From positions 5,022,001 through 5,086,000 of the forward strand of contig OY754330.1 of the NCBI GenBank assembly GCA_963573305.1: a stretch of 64,000 bases of DNA, in the 5' to 3' direction. This DNA comes from Pyrrhosoma nymphula (lineage: Eukaryota > Arthropoda > Insecta > Odonata > Coenagrionidae). The translations under genes were made by a program, and so were the position numbers. Every line of letters starts with the position of its first letter. Position 1 is the first letter of the stretch. The notes under the pieces were generated by a model, which saw only the letters and a list, made by a program, of their open reading frames with translations, was not told the origin of the DNA and did not search any database. Positions 1-12,280 of the stretch are shown one piece after another.

Positions 1-2082
1 TAAGACATTTAATGGGTCAGAATAATTTAAAAATCGTGGGAGATATAAAAAGGCAACTGCTTTCACACTGCCTTGCGAAACACCTTCCAAATAACAAGGC
101 CATGTTGGTGAATTCCAGATAGTTTTCCGGTAATCTAAGCGCTCCGCCAAAACAAAAACGCCAAAAGTGGAACATTAATTATCACCCACTAATAAAAGAA
201 ATGGCTAACCTCAATTCATGTAAAAACTTTAGATGTCGTCACAACCAAGTTTTAAAACTTTTAGCGCATCGTTCGGCAAGAATCCAAGGTAAAAAGTGCA
301 AACTATCCGGCACTGGTCGTCAATGCTGGAAATACTCCATTAAAAATACATTATAATCGTTTATAAGCATCATTAATATATCAATCACAACGATGCAAAA
401 AAATACACTTCGCATTGCATTACTTGAATACAGGTGCTAGTCAAATTTTAATTAGATTTTTTTCATTTATCTAGTGATACGACAATGAAGCTGAAGTATT
501 TAGCCCCACTAATATTTAGGGCAAGAAAACTATATAAATAGCACGTCTAGAGAAAATAAACGCGGTGCTATAAATGTTAAGGGGACAAAGTCTGGGAGAC
601 ACCTGCGCCAGCGAGAAGCGGGCGAAGCAGACGCGCGACCGACCATCCATTCTGGCTCCGTTTAATTTACATTCCTCGCATGCTGAGCCCAGCTCTCCTT
701 TTTATTCCGGGACTAATCAGACATGTGTCACCTCTCCACCAAACCCATCCACTCTCACACCTCCCCTCAGCAGCCTCCCCTTCTCCACCTGCCCATCCCA
801 CTCATCACACGCGAGGCGACCCCAAGCACAACCCTTGTGGCACTCCGGTGACCGTGTACCGCCCGGACCTCCAGTTTTCGGGGGAGATAGAATAAGCCGT
901 CATCTCTCATGAATTATTCATGAAGCGGGGTGGGGACGACGACGCATTGTGCCGAAATGTTCCTCATGTTAGAACTCAAGCTTCTGTAACTCGGGGCCGC
1001 CTGCAGTGCGACCATCGAAAAATAGACGGGAATGGATATCCGTCGGTAAGAATAGAAAGGTGCTCCCAGTGTGATGCGAGTGACTGGCATTAGTTCAAAT
1101 GAATCTCTTCACTAGAGTTAGGAAATGAAAAGAAAATAAAGGCTATTTTAGTGAAGAATTATTTCTTCGTATTAGCAGGCTGAAACATGTACATTTTATC
1201 AAGGATACATCTAGGTTGATTTTATATTTTCCAGCTAAAATGTAAGCTATATTTTCTATTTTTTCACTGAGGGGTGCAAAAAAAACATAATTCTATAAAT
1301 TAACTTTAATGAAATTCAGGAAACGTGGTCGCTTAGTTAGCTTTGAAACTTTATTGCAAACGATTACTCTGCTTATTTTACTCTCCTCAATCACAGTGAT
1401 ACATTTTACGTGAAATAAAATGCCAAAGCGATGCACCTCTGACGTCACACATGTCAATTGTTTAATACTGTTATTCATACACATAATAATATGTGAAGTC
1501 GAAACAAAAGTATTCTTCGAATGGATTCACAATGTTGGCTGGCCTACGGTGCTATAAATCACAATGCATCGTCCTTGTCATCCACAGCGGTCTGGTTGAC
1601 GTGAGACGGAGTGCAAAAGGGTAGTGGGTGGACACGCTCCTTCCCCAGATATATATTCTAATGACGTCGCGTGCGATCTACAAATGCGAACAAGAGCAAT
1701 GGAGAGGCAAAACATATTCGAGGCGGGACGTGCGGGAAAAATGCAGCCTAATGACACCCGGTGGCGTTGGAGACGTGGTGTCGGGGGCGTCACACGTCGG
1801 GTGGCGAAAGAGGACGAAAAGGGCATCCACTGGAATGTTCTCATCCCTCCACGCGCGAATCCCGCAAGTACGTCCTTTTGAAGGGGGCATTCGAGGTAGG
1901 GGGGTGTTAGGAGGGTCATCCGAGGTCGACTCGCTCGACCCTGTCCTCGGCTGAGAGGGGACACTCATTCTCACCGGCGATTGAAAAGGGTGGTGCGCTT
2001 ATTCCAGGTATAAGTATGTCGAGTCGTGAAACCCATGTCTTTCGAATATATATCAAATTCTCAGGCTTCACTTGGTGGAAAC
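1..2082. other. Intergenic DNA, no gene recognised
   Basis: The stretch is AT-rich apart from GC-richer patches near 580-1060 and 1580-1975. Short open frames in those patches have no recognisable protein character and overlap on both strands. I see no splice-bounded exon, RNA gene or repeat that I can name. Confidence 0.6.
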
Positions 2083-2440
2083 ACATTGCGATGATTTGTA
2101 AATAAATTCACTTAGTAACGTTCCAAAATTATTAAGGAACATAAAGGTAACAAAGTTTTTTTATGTTTCCTGAGAATAAGGGATTTCTGAGACTCTTCCA
2201 TCCTATACTGCATTCATCGCACATTTTTTTCTTTCTTGGACACTTCATGCATACGGATCTACTATGTACCCTCTTCATCATTGGTAGTCCCCTACAAAAA
2301 TGGTAGGTTCTTGGACAGTACTGTCTATTATTTCTCGAACCACTGGGAATCTTCTCCAACGTTGCTCTCTCAGAGTGAATGTGAATGTTCCTTTTTGTTC
2401 CTTAATGCTAAGTGAATTTATTTACAAACCGTCGCATTGT
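2083..2440 (-). mobile_element. Internally deleted piggyBac-like DNA transposon
   Basis: The ends form an inverted repeat. The left end reads ACATTGCGATGATTTG and continues through TAAATAAATTCACTTAG. The reverse complement of the right end reads ACAATGCGACGGTTTG and continues the same way. Similarity goes on inward to a shared ATTAAGGAACA block on both sides, with a short insertion in the left arm. Between the arms, on the minus strand, is a cysteine-rich frame (2132-2359) resembling the C-terminal zinc-binding domain of piggyBac transposases and ending next to one arm, as expected for that gene. A much shorter relative with the same ends lies at 26703-26837. No clean TTAA duplication is visible at the outer ends, so assignment to piggyBac rests on the cysteine pattern alone. 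Confidence 0.55.
2132..2359 (-). pseudogene. Remnant of piggyBac-like transposase C-terminus
   Basis: This is a 75-codon open frame lying wholly inside the inverted-repeat element 2083-2440. Its middle has the spacing HFC, about 14 residues with basic and R/S positions, then CMKC, then PRKKKMC, then DEC. That matches the layout of the cysteine-rich C-terminal domain of piggyBac transposases, which binds zinc and contacts the transposon end. The catalytic DDD core is absent, so the product cannot be an active transposase. The first cysteine pair seems reduced to one cysteine. I infer a leftover from internal deletion, kept because it lay near the right-hand end. Another zinc-knuckle protein or chance is possible. 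Confidence 0.42.
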
Positions 2441-5256
2441 CTTTCGTTTATTGCATAGCACTGTGTCCGTAAAATAAGTCAAGTAATTATGCTGGCGAAA
2501 GTAGTATTTTCCGTTGGAGTATGGTGGTTAATGTGTGATTACTCGGCTATGAAGGACGTTTTTTTATTGATCCAATGTTCAAGGGGAGAGATGGGTGGGT
2601 GGGGGGGGGGGTGGTCCATTCCTCTTACAGCCCAACCCCATTCCCCAACGGAGGACGGTTCATCTCGCGTGTCAACATGTTTTTGTTTTTTTTTTAATCC
2701 TTTATTCGGATTCGGAGAGAGGCGTGGATCGATCATCGGCTAGTGTGCATAGATTGCTCATTATGAGGAGAATGATTATTCATAAGGAAGATCAAAGTAT
2801 TTAAACTAACAAAGGTATAAGAATGAATATGAAATATAAATGTAGTCATGAATATTATAGTGGTCATGATAAAGTTCACAAAAGCAATAATACTTAATAA
2901 TGAGTGGTAAATATATTCAATATGGCGTTATGAAAGGGAGGTGAAAAAATGTCTGAACACTCCTCGGGCCACAAAAAGTGAAACTGGTATTGCGGGAAAA
3001 TTGATGCTACCATATTCTACTCAAATAAGAAACAAAGAAGACGATGAATTAATGTGGAATTTACAAAATTATATCGTACAACTCCATAAACCACTCTACA
3101 GAAAAATTACCACAACATAGCATGCAAAATTAACCAGTAAACTGAGTCATTAAAAAGACGAAAAATCATTGCTTGACGCAGAGAAACGGAAGAACGAGTC
3201 TGTACGTTCAAAAATTCACCAATATTTATAATTATTTTCAATGTTCAGAAACCATAACCTAATAATCTTTAATCAACTGATTGGATGTAATTTATTTCAC
3301 AATAATTTAAACAGATTCGTTTTTTCCACAAATTCCGTATGATTTCCAAAACCTTTTTCCATTTAATTTTTAATACTCGTAGTATGTACCTACGTTTGTA
3401 TTCTCCGAGGAACTACTTACTTAAGTTCCCACCGGCAGAATGCCATTTCCCTGGCGCCAAGTATATGTAAATATGAGACAGGTAATTCAAGCGTTTTTAG
3501 CAAGCCTTCAATCAGGTGATTCAAGCGTTTTTGGAAGCATTTTTTTGTCGAGAATATAAGGAGCCCATGGAGGAAGGTTTGACGTCTCAATGTGCCAACG
3601 AGGTCGCATCCACCCCCGAGGACAGATTAAAGGGAAGTTTTTGACGACGGAGCAGCGGATGCCGCTCCTCCACTCCCGTCGACGCTCAATGCACCCTCAA
3701 TGCGTCGTGGGGACGAGTCGACCGCTCCCTCTTCCCCGCCGCTTCTCCACTCCTTTTCTGTCGCGTTGACGACCGCGAGAGAGGTGCACAGGGGGGGCAT
3801 CGATCGCATCCCCCCACCCCTCCTTTGGCGCCCTCTCTAACAGAAAGGGAGTATGTGTGTGCCTCTGGGTGTGGTGGGGGTGGACGGGGTAGTGTGGGGT
3901 AGTGTGGGGGTCGCGAGCGGGATCTCTCGCTTACCCTCGAAGGGCTGCCTCGACCCCTTTAGGGTTATATCGCAGGAATGAAGACATTATTCTCAAATTC
4001 ATAAATAATTCTGGCTGCCAGCAAAATATTATCCACTCTCCGACGTCAACAAAATCAACTGCAACCATATATATTTTGTTCCAATAATCAAAGCCTAAAT
4101 AATGTTAGCTACAAGGCAAGAATAGGTGAAGCAGAAGGGAAAAGAATATTTCACGAGCACATACAAATTACATTTTCGTCACAATGTTTTTTAAGTCGCG
4201 GATATTTCCAGGAGACCTAATGGTAATAAAAATGAAGGCATCAAGCTCCCTTAGTTTTAGTATTAATAGCAAATAACAATGTCTGTCCAAATGCGTTCGT
4301 TCAACAAAATCGTCACTGTAATCTTCACCTCGGACTGGAAAAAATAACGGTTTAAAAAGGATATATCCGTCGACCAACCTTCAACTGCAGCATCTGACTT
4401 TTACTTTCCCATGCACTCATAAGAAAAATATAATACAAGCTCGTATTATCAGCTAAAGAAACATTTTAATTCGGCATCGACAAAAAACGTTGAGTTTCTC
4501 ATTTGTTTTGATTCACGTAGTCGCGATGGAACTTCTTCAAGGAGTCGAGTCTTCCTTCCCCAGCCATGCCCCCCGCAGGATCGATTGACGGGGGTCTCCT
4601 TCCACGCCACCCCTTACCGCCCCCCGCAAAAGGGTGGACCGCCCCGAAAGACCGTTCACTCCTCCCCCCCCCCTGTCCCTCCCGCCCTCCCCACGCATGC
4701 AAGGTCTACCGTCCCAGTTAAAGGTCGGACCCTAAAAATCACAATGCATTGTGATTCAAGAATTTCGAAAGTAAACAACGCATGCACGCCCTTCGAATTA
4801 TCAGATTACCAACGCCAAATCCTGTTAATCCAGTGTTCACGGCACCTAAACGATCTCTATTACTACGCAGAAGAAACTAAATTTAAAGCCTCCTAGTTTC
4901 AAATTATAATTTTCTACTATTACATACATAATCTAATTGATATAAGAGTACGGCGATTCTCCAAATAATTCTGATGTCACCAACAGCAAAATCGGCAAAC
5001 CTAAATGGTTTGGCGGTTTTATTTGAGGAATTTACCACTGAAAATCGTTAAAAAATAGAATTTTTAAAGCCCACACTTTTGATTAGAAAACCCGAACGGC
5101 TTCTATGCTACTTTTTTACGAAAAGCCGTCTCATTTTCGGTAGTAAATGCGAAGACATTACCGATCCTGTAAAACTAGCAATTGAATTGAATGCAGAAAC
5201 TTATATAAATAGTACCTATCTATAGCTCACCAATAAAACTATACTCATTAAATAGC
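2441..5256. other. Intergenic DNA with G-run, GC patches; no gene
   Basis: A run of G sits near 2605-2622. GC-rich patches at 3590-3960 and 4560-4720 carry only low-complexity open frames. The rest is AT-rich. No exon, tRNA or element could be supported apart from the small tandem duplication at 3481-3538. Confidence 0.55.
3481..3538. repeat. Two-copy 34-bp tandem duplication
   Basis: The string ATTCAAGCGTTTTT occurs at the start of two adjacent 34-bp units, first after GGTA-type and then after GGTG-type context, each followed by an AGCAAGC/GGAAGC variant. It is a local duplication with a few substitutions. Confidence 0.6.
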
Positions 5257-6640
5257 TCCTAGAGAATATTTAGATCCAGTGACTGAAATGGAAATATTTG
5301 CTCTAGTTAAATCACTCCCTACGAGCAAATCACCAGGAACTTACGGCGTAACTGCAAATATCCTTAAACGGGATTAATTGAAATTACAGATCACGTGTAA
5401 CATGAGTATTTCGACGAGAGAGTACCCTTCACATCTAAAAAAGCAACCATCACTTCCTCTTCACTAGAAAGAAAGATGTTTCAATGAGGAGGATAATCGT
5501 CCAATATCCCTTCTTTCAATTTTTTCAAAAATTATCGAAAAAATGATAATAAAAAAAGCTACTGAACTTTCTTCGCCAAGTTCAGTTTATTATCCCAAAA
5601 CAGTTGGGAAAAAGGAGTAACTTGGGAACTGAAGACACATCAAGGCACCATTTTCAAAGTTTTTAACGCATTAAATCTCATCCAGCGTAAATCAAACCGA
5701 TTCCTTGACATTAAAACGGCTTTTGATACTCTTGACCACAATATCCTATAAGATAAAACTACATCAAACTGAAATCAGGGGTATTGTACTGCATTGGTTT
5801 AAAAGCTATTTATTTTTGCACTCTCAAAGTGTTGGTGTGTGTGTGACTGTCGCAGAGAATGTAACGTAGGGGTGGTGTTTCGAAAGGTCCGGGGCTGGGT
5901 CCTATCCAATCCTAGTACATATCAACGATCTGTTGCATCAAATATTTCACGGGAGTGTAACAGCTTACGCACACGATATCGCTTTACATTATCATGGTGA
6001 ATCTTGGAAAATTGTTAGAAGAAAAAGGAGAAAAATCTGGTACTACTCAGGCAGTGGTTTGATAACAACAGGCTCTTTAATAACAAAATCTAAGTACGTG
6101 ATATTCGACCTATGCAATGGATATAAAGAAAATTAGAATAGTGTGTATCATTCCCTTGAATACTCCACAGGAAAGTGTTCAAATTGTATACCAATAGAAG
6201 ATGTTTCAGAATTTAAATACCTAGATTTAATTCTTCATAATAAATTAAAATGGAGTCAACATGTCAACAATCTTAGAATAACATTACGAAGCTGCCTTTC
6301 AAAATTATATTTCATGCGTACTAAATGTCCTCTGCCTCCTTTTCTTAAGGTTATTTACGCACCTCTAGCAGAAATGAAATTAGCCTAAGTCATACAATGT
6401 TGGGGAGGAGCATAAAAAAACACTATTAATCCATTATTGTACTCTCAAAAGAGAATTTTGCGAACTTTCATGCAGTGAATCAGATTTTTCCACACATTCC
6501 CCTCGTTCATTGACCTAAATATCTTACAAATTCGTCACTTATATTTTACTAAGTTCTAAAAAACGTTTACATACGAAGTAATATTGCAAGTTTTACTTTC
6601 AAAGAATTATTTTTTTTTTAATTTACGTTGACAAAGTGAA
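5257..6640 (+). pseudogene. Decayed non-LTR retrotransposon (CR1/L2/jockey-type) reverse transcriptase
   Basis: Many frameshifts and stops break the gene, but reverse-transcriptase landmarks appear in order across three frames. Near 5330 is SKSPGTYGV, corresponding to the SPGPDGI block. Near 5487 is NRPISLLSIFSKIIEKM. Near 5708 is FLDIKTAFDTLDHNIL, motif A. Near 5785 is GIVLHWFKSYL. Near 5923 is HINDL. Near 5964 is AYAHDIALH, the YADD catalytic box with one aspartate replaced by histidine. Near 6200 is VSEFKYLDLILHNKLKW, the segment after motif C, and then a C-terminal VIQCWGGA-type stretch near 6390. Further on is FIDLNILQIRHLYF, closely similar to the LINE at 38.2 kb. The start is missing. 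It is a dead copy from an old insertion, and the exact clade is uncertain. Confidence 0.85.
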
Positions 6641-6689
6641 TTAATATTGCCTTCAACAAATATAAAGTAATTATAAAGATGGGGAGTAA

Positions 6690-7290
6690 AGAGGGAAGAC
6701 GGTGGCAGGTGGAGGATACAGGTGTATAAGATGGTGGGGAGACGCGATGGCGGTGGGTGGGCATTGAGATTGCACGTTCTCTCTTATGTCGTTTGGGTTC
6801 TCCTCCTAAACTTTCAAAGACGGCTTAGAGGTGATGTAGGCGAGTTGAAGGAGCACACACACACTAAGCAGCCTCTTGCACGCCAACGGGGGGGGTATCC
6901 TCTCGGGGATGAGAGCGTAATAGTGCAGGGAAGCGACGGAATGAAGGGGAGGGGGCGGCAGTTGAGCGCTCTGTCTCTCATCGCACCCGCAAGACCCTCC
7001 TCATACGCGGGGGCGGGCAGTGAAAGCGGGGGATTAATATGGAGAGGGAGGTGGAAGAGTGGGAGGGGTGGGCATGTTCCATGTGGTTTGCTGGTGGGGG
7101 GAAGGGGGAGGAGGATTGGGGGAGGGGGGACGCGAATCTACCGATGACAGTGCCACTAATCCGTGTCGCGGCGGAGAGAGGACCTAAAGGGGTCGGGAGA
7201 CGGCTTGTGCGTTGGGCGATGAGATGGAGGGAGGGGAAGAGGAGGAGATGGGAGGGAGGGGAAGAGGAGGAGGAGGGGGTGCGTCCAAGT
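6690..7290. other. GC-rich, purine-biased island
   Basis: The plus strand is dominated by GGGGA/GGAGG-type strings, especially 7040-7130 and 7215-7280. Overlapping long open frames on both strands follow from the lack of A/T-rich stop codons and have no protein-like composition. Such tracts could form G-quadruplex or triplex DNA. I see no gene. Confidence 0.6.
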
Positions 7291-9679
7291 CCTGACACAT
7301 CCGAATGCCGCATCCAAATCACGGAGGGCATTCGTGTCCTCCTCTCCGACACTCGCTCCCGGTGGTGCGGGAGACCGGTGCGAGGAGAGCAGCGCTGGCA
7401 TGATGCAGTAATACATCTCCGATGTGAGTCACAAACTATTACTTGGACATATTCATCGCGCCACCCGACGGCCGATGTCACCACCGTAGTTAGCAAAAGA
7501 ATGGGCGATGACCGGCTTGCACGAGAGGCTGAATCCATCCATCCGCGATTCTGCTGCAAGCATTCCCGCCGGAGGTTTGATTCCAGAAAGTGATCGCGAA
7601 GGCTATTCCAAAAGCTTTCTTCAGTACTCGTGCAATGAAGGCCGCCTACGGTCAATATGTCTCTCTTCCACCACAAAGGAACTGGGTTCTAGCCTAAGTA
7701 ACTTCCTCGAGAAGACTTTTTCCTATCTCCCACCACAACCTTCACCTTGACCCCCCGTCATCTTGCGCACTAATTTACGACGAGAACGACGCGAAATAGA
7801 ACGCGCTAGTTTTGACCTCATGGGAATCGCAAGCTGAATTGCGATTGGTCCACGATACATTGCGTTCCGGTCAATGGAGACTCCGTGAAGTATGTCGACA
7901 TTTAAGGAATTGTCACGTGCAGTCGCAAATGAGGGGACGTCGAGAACACTCTTGGGAGGAATTTAGTTATCTCGCGCCAAAAAAACTGTTTAGAAGATTA
8001 AAGATTATAATCCAAATTCTCGCGCCATATCCTAGCCCAGGAGTAGAAGGGGAAGAAGACGGGGAAAGGAGGAAGAAGACCAGCAGCGAGGGGAAGAAGA
8101 GTAAGGACGACAAAATGGCGGAAAAGAAGAAAGGAGTTACCGGGAAAGGAAAAATGAAGCTGGAGGAAGAAGCCCAGCTGTAGACGAGGAAGAAGACGGA
8201 GATGGCGGAGTAAGAATGAAGAAGACGGCATGGGGAAATATAAAAAAATATATGTTTGACCACTAACATTTTATATGCCCAAATCAAATAACTATTTCAT
8301 GATTTAATTAAAAACGTGTCATTTAAAATATATGCAAATAAAGGTGTAAACACGAGTATAAATCCTCATTACTGTACTGTTCAGATACAAAGTAATGTAT
8401 TGTTAAGAGACAATAAAAAGACAGGGAGAGAATTTGGAGACATTTCAATTCTTTCCCTTATTTATTATGATTATATCTCCCTGCAGCGCCGCGATTAAAT
8501 GTACCCACACGCTTCCATTTCCAACGAGTGTGCTTTCCAAGTCTCCCTCGTCTAGTCAGCAGAGGTCCGAGCGTGGCTGCCCCCCTTTAGGGCTGCCACC
8601 CAACACCCCCGCCAGGGGTGCCGAGCAACAACGGGCACCACAGTCCCTAGATACCCCAGGGGTGGCCGATCACGCCAGCCCCTCTTTCCCCACCCCCTAA
8701 CCGACCTCCATTCGTCTCCACTCCGTGAAGGCATTTTCAATAAATCACTCTCTCCATGCATTTGCAAGCCCGATAAAGATTTCAAGGTTGACCGTCAAGA
8801 TACAAAAATACAACTTGGTCTCAGGTGTACCAACTACGGAGGCTATATCGCACTATTAGAAAAAAATTAAATCCAAAGGCCAACACGAAGTTTATGCCCG
8901 AGGCGGGACACAAGCGTCTGCGTTTTCTGGGAAGGCACGTCACCAAGCTGACCCATCAATTAAACATGGGTCACGATGAAGTGAACAGAGGAAGAACAAA
9001 GTGATGCAAGTATAACAGAGGAAGAGCATTATTTCTTTACCATAAAAACTATCATTGCTTGGCTTTCTCCCTTCCTGATCTTTTTAATGTCAGTGCATAA
9101 ACCACTCAAATAGTTTTCCTCCAAGATCTAGGGGACCCACCAAGTGAATCTGATGCATATATACATTACCCACCTGGCCTAACACGAGCGGATTTCGCTA
9201 ATACTTTCTAAAAACGAGTTAATACCACACGTTTGGAAACAGATATTTATAAATAAAATAATATTTATTTGCTGAAAAACAACGCGGTAATATGGAATTC
9301 ATGTTCGCACACATTCACTAAAAGGTTTTTGCTGTGCGAACACAAATACAAGGCGATCACTGCAATAGTTATGGCTCACTTACGCTCAAAGGACACTAAT
9401 TTTGCCAAATGAACGTGCAATTGGAGCTATACTACCAATTTGAAGATAATTTCGACTTCTATGGTCCAGATCCTCTTCGTTTTAGAGCTCCACACTCACT
9501 AAGCTATGTTACAATAAATATTTATCTCATTCTATTTAATGAGTGCACCACACAGACACGCACGCCACATTTTAAGATCGCTTTCATACGTTTTCATCTG
9601 AATAGCGAATTAGGATACTTCCGTCACGTGATTCCCTCCCCCTAATGGCATTAGCCCAGGAAGAACGTTCTGACCGGCG
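7291..9679. other. Intergenic DNA, no gene recognised
   Basis: A purine-rich GAAG/GGAAGA stretch lies at about 8040-8215 and a GC-rich patch at 8540-8710. A small perfect hairpin, GTTCGCACA...TGTGCGAAC, lies near 9304-9344. Nothing else could be supported. Confidence 0.5.
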
Positions 9680-9840
9680 TATGATGTCGTTGGTTGGTTG
9701 GTATTTGGGTTCTCCACTACATTTATAGGTTCACACTTTGCATTTTTGTCGACGTTTCGATGTACAAGTCATCCATCGTCATAAATGCAGGAGCGTGACC
9801 CGGATGGAGAACCCAAACAGACTTCACCAACGACATTCGA
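9680..9840 (-). repeat. Fold-back hairpin repeat, copy 1 (GAAACGTC core)
   Basis: Inverted arms share TTTGGGTTCTCCA on the left (ending near 9716) and TGGAGAACCCAAA on the right (from 9805), with ATGTCGTTGG further out on both sides. Between them, on the minus strand (9751-9782), is ATGACGAT, a short stem GATG/CATC with a 7-nt loop, then GAAACGTC. The same arrangement of arms and core occurs at 18030-18184 and 58317-58461. The core resembles the CUGANGA...GAAA layout of hammerhead ribozymes, but the first C is A here. No host gene is involved, and it is probably part of a retroelement. Confidence 0.7.
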
Positions 9841-11390
9841 CTTATTTACTGGTTGGATTAATTTCTGTCAACTGGGCTAACATCTTGGACGAACTTTAAA
9901 AAGTCTCCAACCATTCGTTCCCTACCTCGATCGCTCCATTTTTCCCAATCATTGATCTCGTCGTCTTGACCCGAATGATCTTCACCAAATTTGCAGAAAA
10001 CAAATTAGCATCACCGTTCCCCTCGACAAAGAGCGATATCTATAGAGTGCTGCGACTCAATAGCCCGTTTTAATAAAGGACTGCGTTACATGAACACATA
10101 ATGGTCTACACCTGATACGCACGCCGTGAGTCGACAATTATCTATGATCAATTAAATGTTGAATCGACATAAAATGCAATGCAAAAAGAGAAAAATATTT
10201 TCATGCTTGCAAAAAATAAACGTCTTCCCAATTTAATGATTGAATACGACACCCTTGGAGCAATCGAGGAAAATGCGTTTATTGGTTATGCCCTCCAGCG
10301 ACATGCTACTATATACGTATATCGCTGCATTGTTGCCAATTTCCTGTTGCAAAAGATTGATGGAAATAGGGGACTTTAGGGAAGGCGATAAATATTAAAA
10401 AAAAAGGAAAATATTAGTTAACTCGACTCTCAATGCAACGAAATATTGCCATGGGGTCATTGTTTTGAAAAGTAAACCTTCTCACGAACAATTTTTTTAG
10501 TACCTTTGATTATATTTTAAGCTAATGAAGGTTACTCTTTCCATACAAGAGCTTCTTTCCCCAGATTGCAAATACATTACACTGCCTTGATAAATAGAGC
10601 TGAATACTTAAAAGGCTTTGCCCGAAATGGGTTCTATTTTGAGCTACTTTCTGAAAACTTTTAATTCTCTTTCTAGCCTCCAAAGCAGATTCGAGGTCAA
10701 AGCAAAGCACCAAGATATCGCTCAAGCGATGCAAAATGTGCGCGCCAGGTGAAAGAGCACATGTTTCGCTCAAGACGCAGATTCGGCTTTTCCTTCTGAC
10801 TTTGGGTCGAATTCATGAAATAAAATCATGAAGGCAGTTAGAATTTAGCTATCTCTCCCAAAATAGTGAAAAATACAAGGATTGGCAAATTACCATGGCT
10901 ACGGTCCATGACAGCCATAAATGGCGTTTCGACGAATTGGACATTAAAGATTTAATCACTCAAGATACTTCCCTAGACATATACCTACATGCAAACGATA
11001 AATGATTGGGTTATCAGAAGTATTCTTAAACATAGATATAACGTATGAGTACAAATATTCCTGGTTCAATTTTAGGCGTTAATTATGGGCGAGTCCCCTC
11101 CTCTCGATATTTAAAAACAAATGAGCGCTAAGGACCGCTCACACTCCGCAATTACTTTCCAAAGGCAACTCCGGGAGGAGCAAACAATTGAACGCGATCG
11201 ACGCTCACACTCTCAATAATAAATTAACCGGATACACACACATTTCATTATTCACGCGTGCCCACTTTTCTGAGACCCAAGGACTCTCTGTCTCTCTCCG
11301 TGGGACCACAAACGGAAACCAGCGGATCGCAGTACACTCGGAATCCGGTCACGAGTGCACATCATTAAAGCCTCGTCAATCGGCCGCAGA
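9841..11390. other. Intergenic DNA, no gene recognised
   Basis: The sequence is AT-rich with no repeat or exon I can name. Open frames of about 66-83 codons here lack any known motif. Confidence 0.55.
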
Positions 11391-11421
11391 TACACGAGAG
11401 AGCGATACATATACACGTGTA

Positions 11422-11432
11422 TATATATAAAG
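11422..11432 (+). promoter_or_regulatory. TATA-like box at edge of GC island
   Basis: TATATATAAAG follows an ACACGTGTA palindrome and leads directly into a purine-rich island. A second good match, TATAAAATA, is at 12395-12403. Similar RATATAAA strings precede purine-rich tracts near 26247, 32037 and 63207. These could be core promoter elements, but no downstream gene is visible, so this is weak. Confidence 0.25.
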
Positions 11433-11539
11433 GGAGGAGAGAATTCCTTCAAGCACGCCTCCACGGCCCGTGCGTGCGGAGATCGAGGCACGCACCGCGG
11501 CGACCGTACAAGCACGACTATTCGTCGCCGGAGTGGTTC

Positions 11540-12280
11540 TCCAAAACATTACGCCCCTCCCACCCCCACTCTCCACCCCCTCTCCCCCCAATGCTCACGT
11601 TCGTTCGAGTGATCTCTCGCGTGCGTGCGTGCCAAAGACTCTTTGTGCGTGTGCATGCGTGCCGAATCCAAAGGGGGTGAGGGTGAAAGGGGGGAACCTC
11701 CTCTCCCCGCCTAAAAAAAACCCCCGAGCGTAAAAAAAGCGGGAGGCAAATAAAAGCGGCGTTTGTGGACCGGGAGTGGGTTGGTGGGGGGGCGGGGGAG
11801 AAAGAGAAAGAGGGAGGAAGAGGAGGGGGAGAGAGAGAAGAGAGAAAAAAGAGAAAATCGGAGCGGTCAAAAGAGAGGGAGGGGAGGGGGAAGTGGACGT
11901 GGGTGTGTGTGGAGACGGGGGGGGGAACCGGTATTAAAATGGAAGCGATGAAAAGGACGAGATAAAAGCAGGGAGGGAGGGGGTGAGAGGGGGTTGGGTG
12001 AGAGAGGAAGGGAGGGGGGGAACGAAAAGAGAGAGACAAAAGAGGATCGCCTCCCGCGATTGTCGGATTTATGCGCTCGCTCCAGAGAGTGGTGGGAGGG
12101 GGAGGGGAGGAGGGAGGGAGGGGGGGGGTGATGTTGAAAATGCAAAGTGGAGAGACAGACACACTCACGCCGAGAGGGGCGAAAAAAAAACAGATTGAAA
12201 ACCTGAAGATAAAAAAAAGTCAACACAATTAAAGGCGAATCGCCATTCGTCACCGCAAAACATCTCTCTCTCTCTCTCAT
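11540..12280. other. GC-rich island with strong purine/pyrimidine asymmetry
   Basis: A C-rich plus strand (11540-11590) changes to a G/A-rich plus strand (11760-12010 and 12090-12130). Homopurine strings such as GGGAGGAAGAGGAGGGGGAG occur. Two large overlapping open frames on the minus strand are Pro/Ser/Leu-rich low complexity and are not believed to be genes. A CT dinucleotide run ends the island near 12262-12278. Confidence 0.6.
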
